From contig JAKEHY010000002.1 in assembly GCA_022614805.1 (NCBI GenBank), forward strand, positions 7,193 to 71,192: a stretch of 64,000 nucleotides of DNA. The letters run 5' to 3'. Made by a program: the position numbers and the translations under genes. Shown here one piece after another: positions 63,954-64,000 of the stretch. Source of the stretch: Candidatus Zixiibacteriota bacterium (GTDB lineage Bacteria; Zixibacteria; MSB-5A5; DSPP01). How positions within the stretch are numbered: the stretch's first letter is position 1; each line of letters starts with the position of its first letter. The notes under the pieces were generated by a model. The model was not told where the DNA came from, searched no databases, and saw only the letters and a list, made by a program, of their open reading frames with translations.

Positions 63954-64000
63954 ATGGAGACAGCGACGATGCCTGTTCAGATCCGGAAGGTTTCGGGTAG
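63954..64000 (+). CDS. Start of an unidentified gene at the window edge
   Basis: A strong AAGGAGG ribosome site precedes ATG 63954. The visible N-terminus METATMPVQIRKVSG runs off the window edge after 15 codons. It lies 17 bases downstream of the truncated RM gene and may belong to inserted DNA. The family cannot be judged. Confidence 0.5.
   Translation, partial: METATMPVQIRKVSG

Overview
The window looks like a chromosomal segment from an uncultured or poorly sampled Gram-negative bacterium near the FCB (Fibrobacteres-Chlorobi-Bacteroidetes) lineages. The signs are a short 284-residue Bacteroidetes-style primary sigma factor, outer-membrane barrel genes (FadL-type and a small barrel), lipoproteins, a secreted beta-propeller/dockerin protein, and what looks like a bacterial sphingolipid pathway. 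I cannot assign a phylum from sequence alone. Most genes share one style (TTG/CTT leucines, A-rich and T-rich runs, many ATGA-type overlaps). A few stretches differ: AT-rich islands at about 13.4-14.7 kb and 23.7-24.4 kb, and a gene with contrasting codon use at 54.8-55.7 kb. Two perfect 16-bp parS sites (302-317 and 52315-52330) suggest an origin-proximal location.

Layout. 0-5.5 kb: start of an M20 peptidase, a sensor kinase overlapping a receiver-first kinase, and a secreted propeller protein. 5.7-9.3 kb: isoaspartyl peptidase, CIRCE-controlled groES-groEL, queF. 9.4-14.7 kb: tandem-receiver protein, a metallophosphoesterase relative that has lost its metal ligands together with its intact SMC-like ATPase partner, then an AT-rich TPR/HEPN-like pair. 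14.7-19.4 kb: purL, hutU, methyltransferase. 19.6-23 kb: putative ceramide genes (serine palmitoyltransferase-like, GNAT acyltransferase-like, and a divergent NAD-dependent reductase-like gene). 23-25 kb: TPR protein, HNH endonuclease, ChrB-like protein. 25.2-28.5 kb: queD-queE-queC-folE2, which with queF covers GTP to preQ1, then a receiver-like protein lacking its aspartate and an alkyltransferase-like protein. 28.6-32.6 kb: rpsF-rpsR-DUF2232-rplI, a bifunctional-nuclease family gene and mrp.

32.5-39.8 kb: a leftward sugar/transport group (RmlA- and RmlD-like, AtoE-like transporter, glycosyltransferase), then rplY, prs and divergent mutY. 39.8-45.4 kb: a small membrane gene interrupted by an in-frame TGA, a lipoprotein, a CDP-alcohol phosphotransferase with a PAP2 enzyme, rpoD and an HtrA protease. 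45.8-49 kb: initiator tRNA, FadL-type porin, and an esterase-like lipoprotein lacking its nucleophile. 49-54.3 kb: an SGNH hydrolase/DUF5989/carbamoyltransferase cassette and lepA. 54.3-61 kb: accessory genes (DoxX, carotenoid-type membrane protein, isochorismatase with a divergent Crp regulator, SnoaL protein, ECF sigma factor, outer-membrane barrel, TMEM175 channel, DUF2059). 61.2-64 kb: rex with its own operator, a repeat-filled intergenic region, and a restriction-methylation gene that stops just after motif I.

Several families of palindromic repeats lie between genes, one of them inside the groES-groEL operon. No CRISPR array, rRNA, transposase or integrase was seen.
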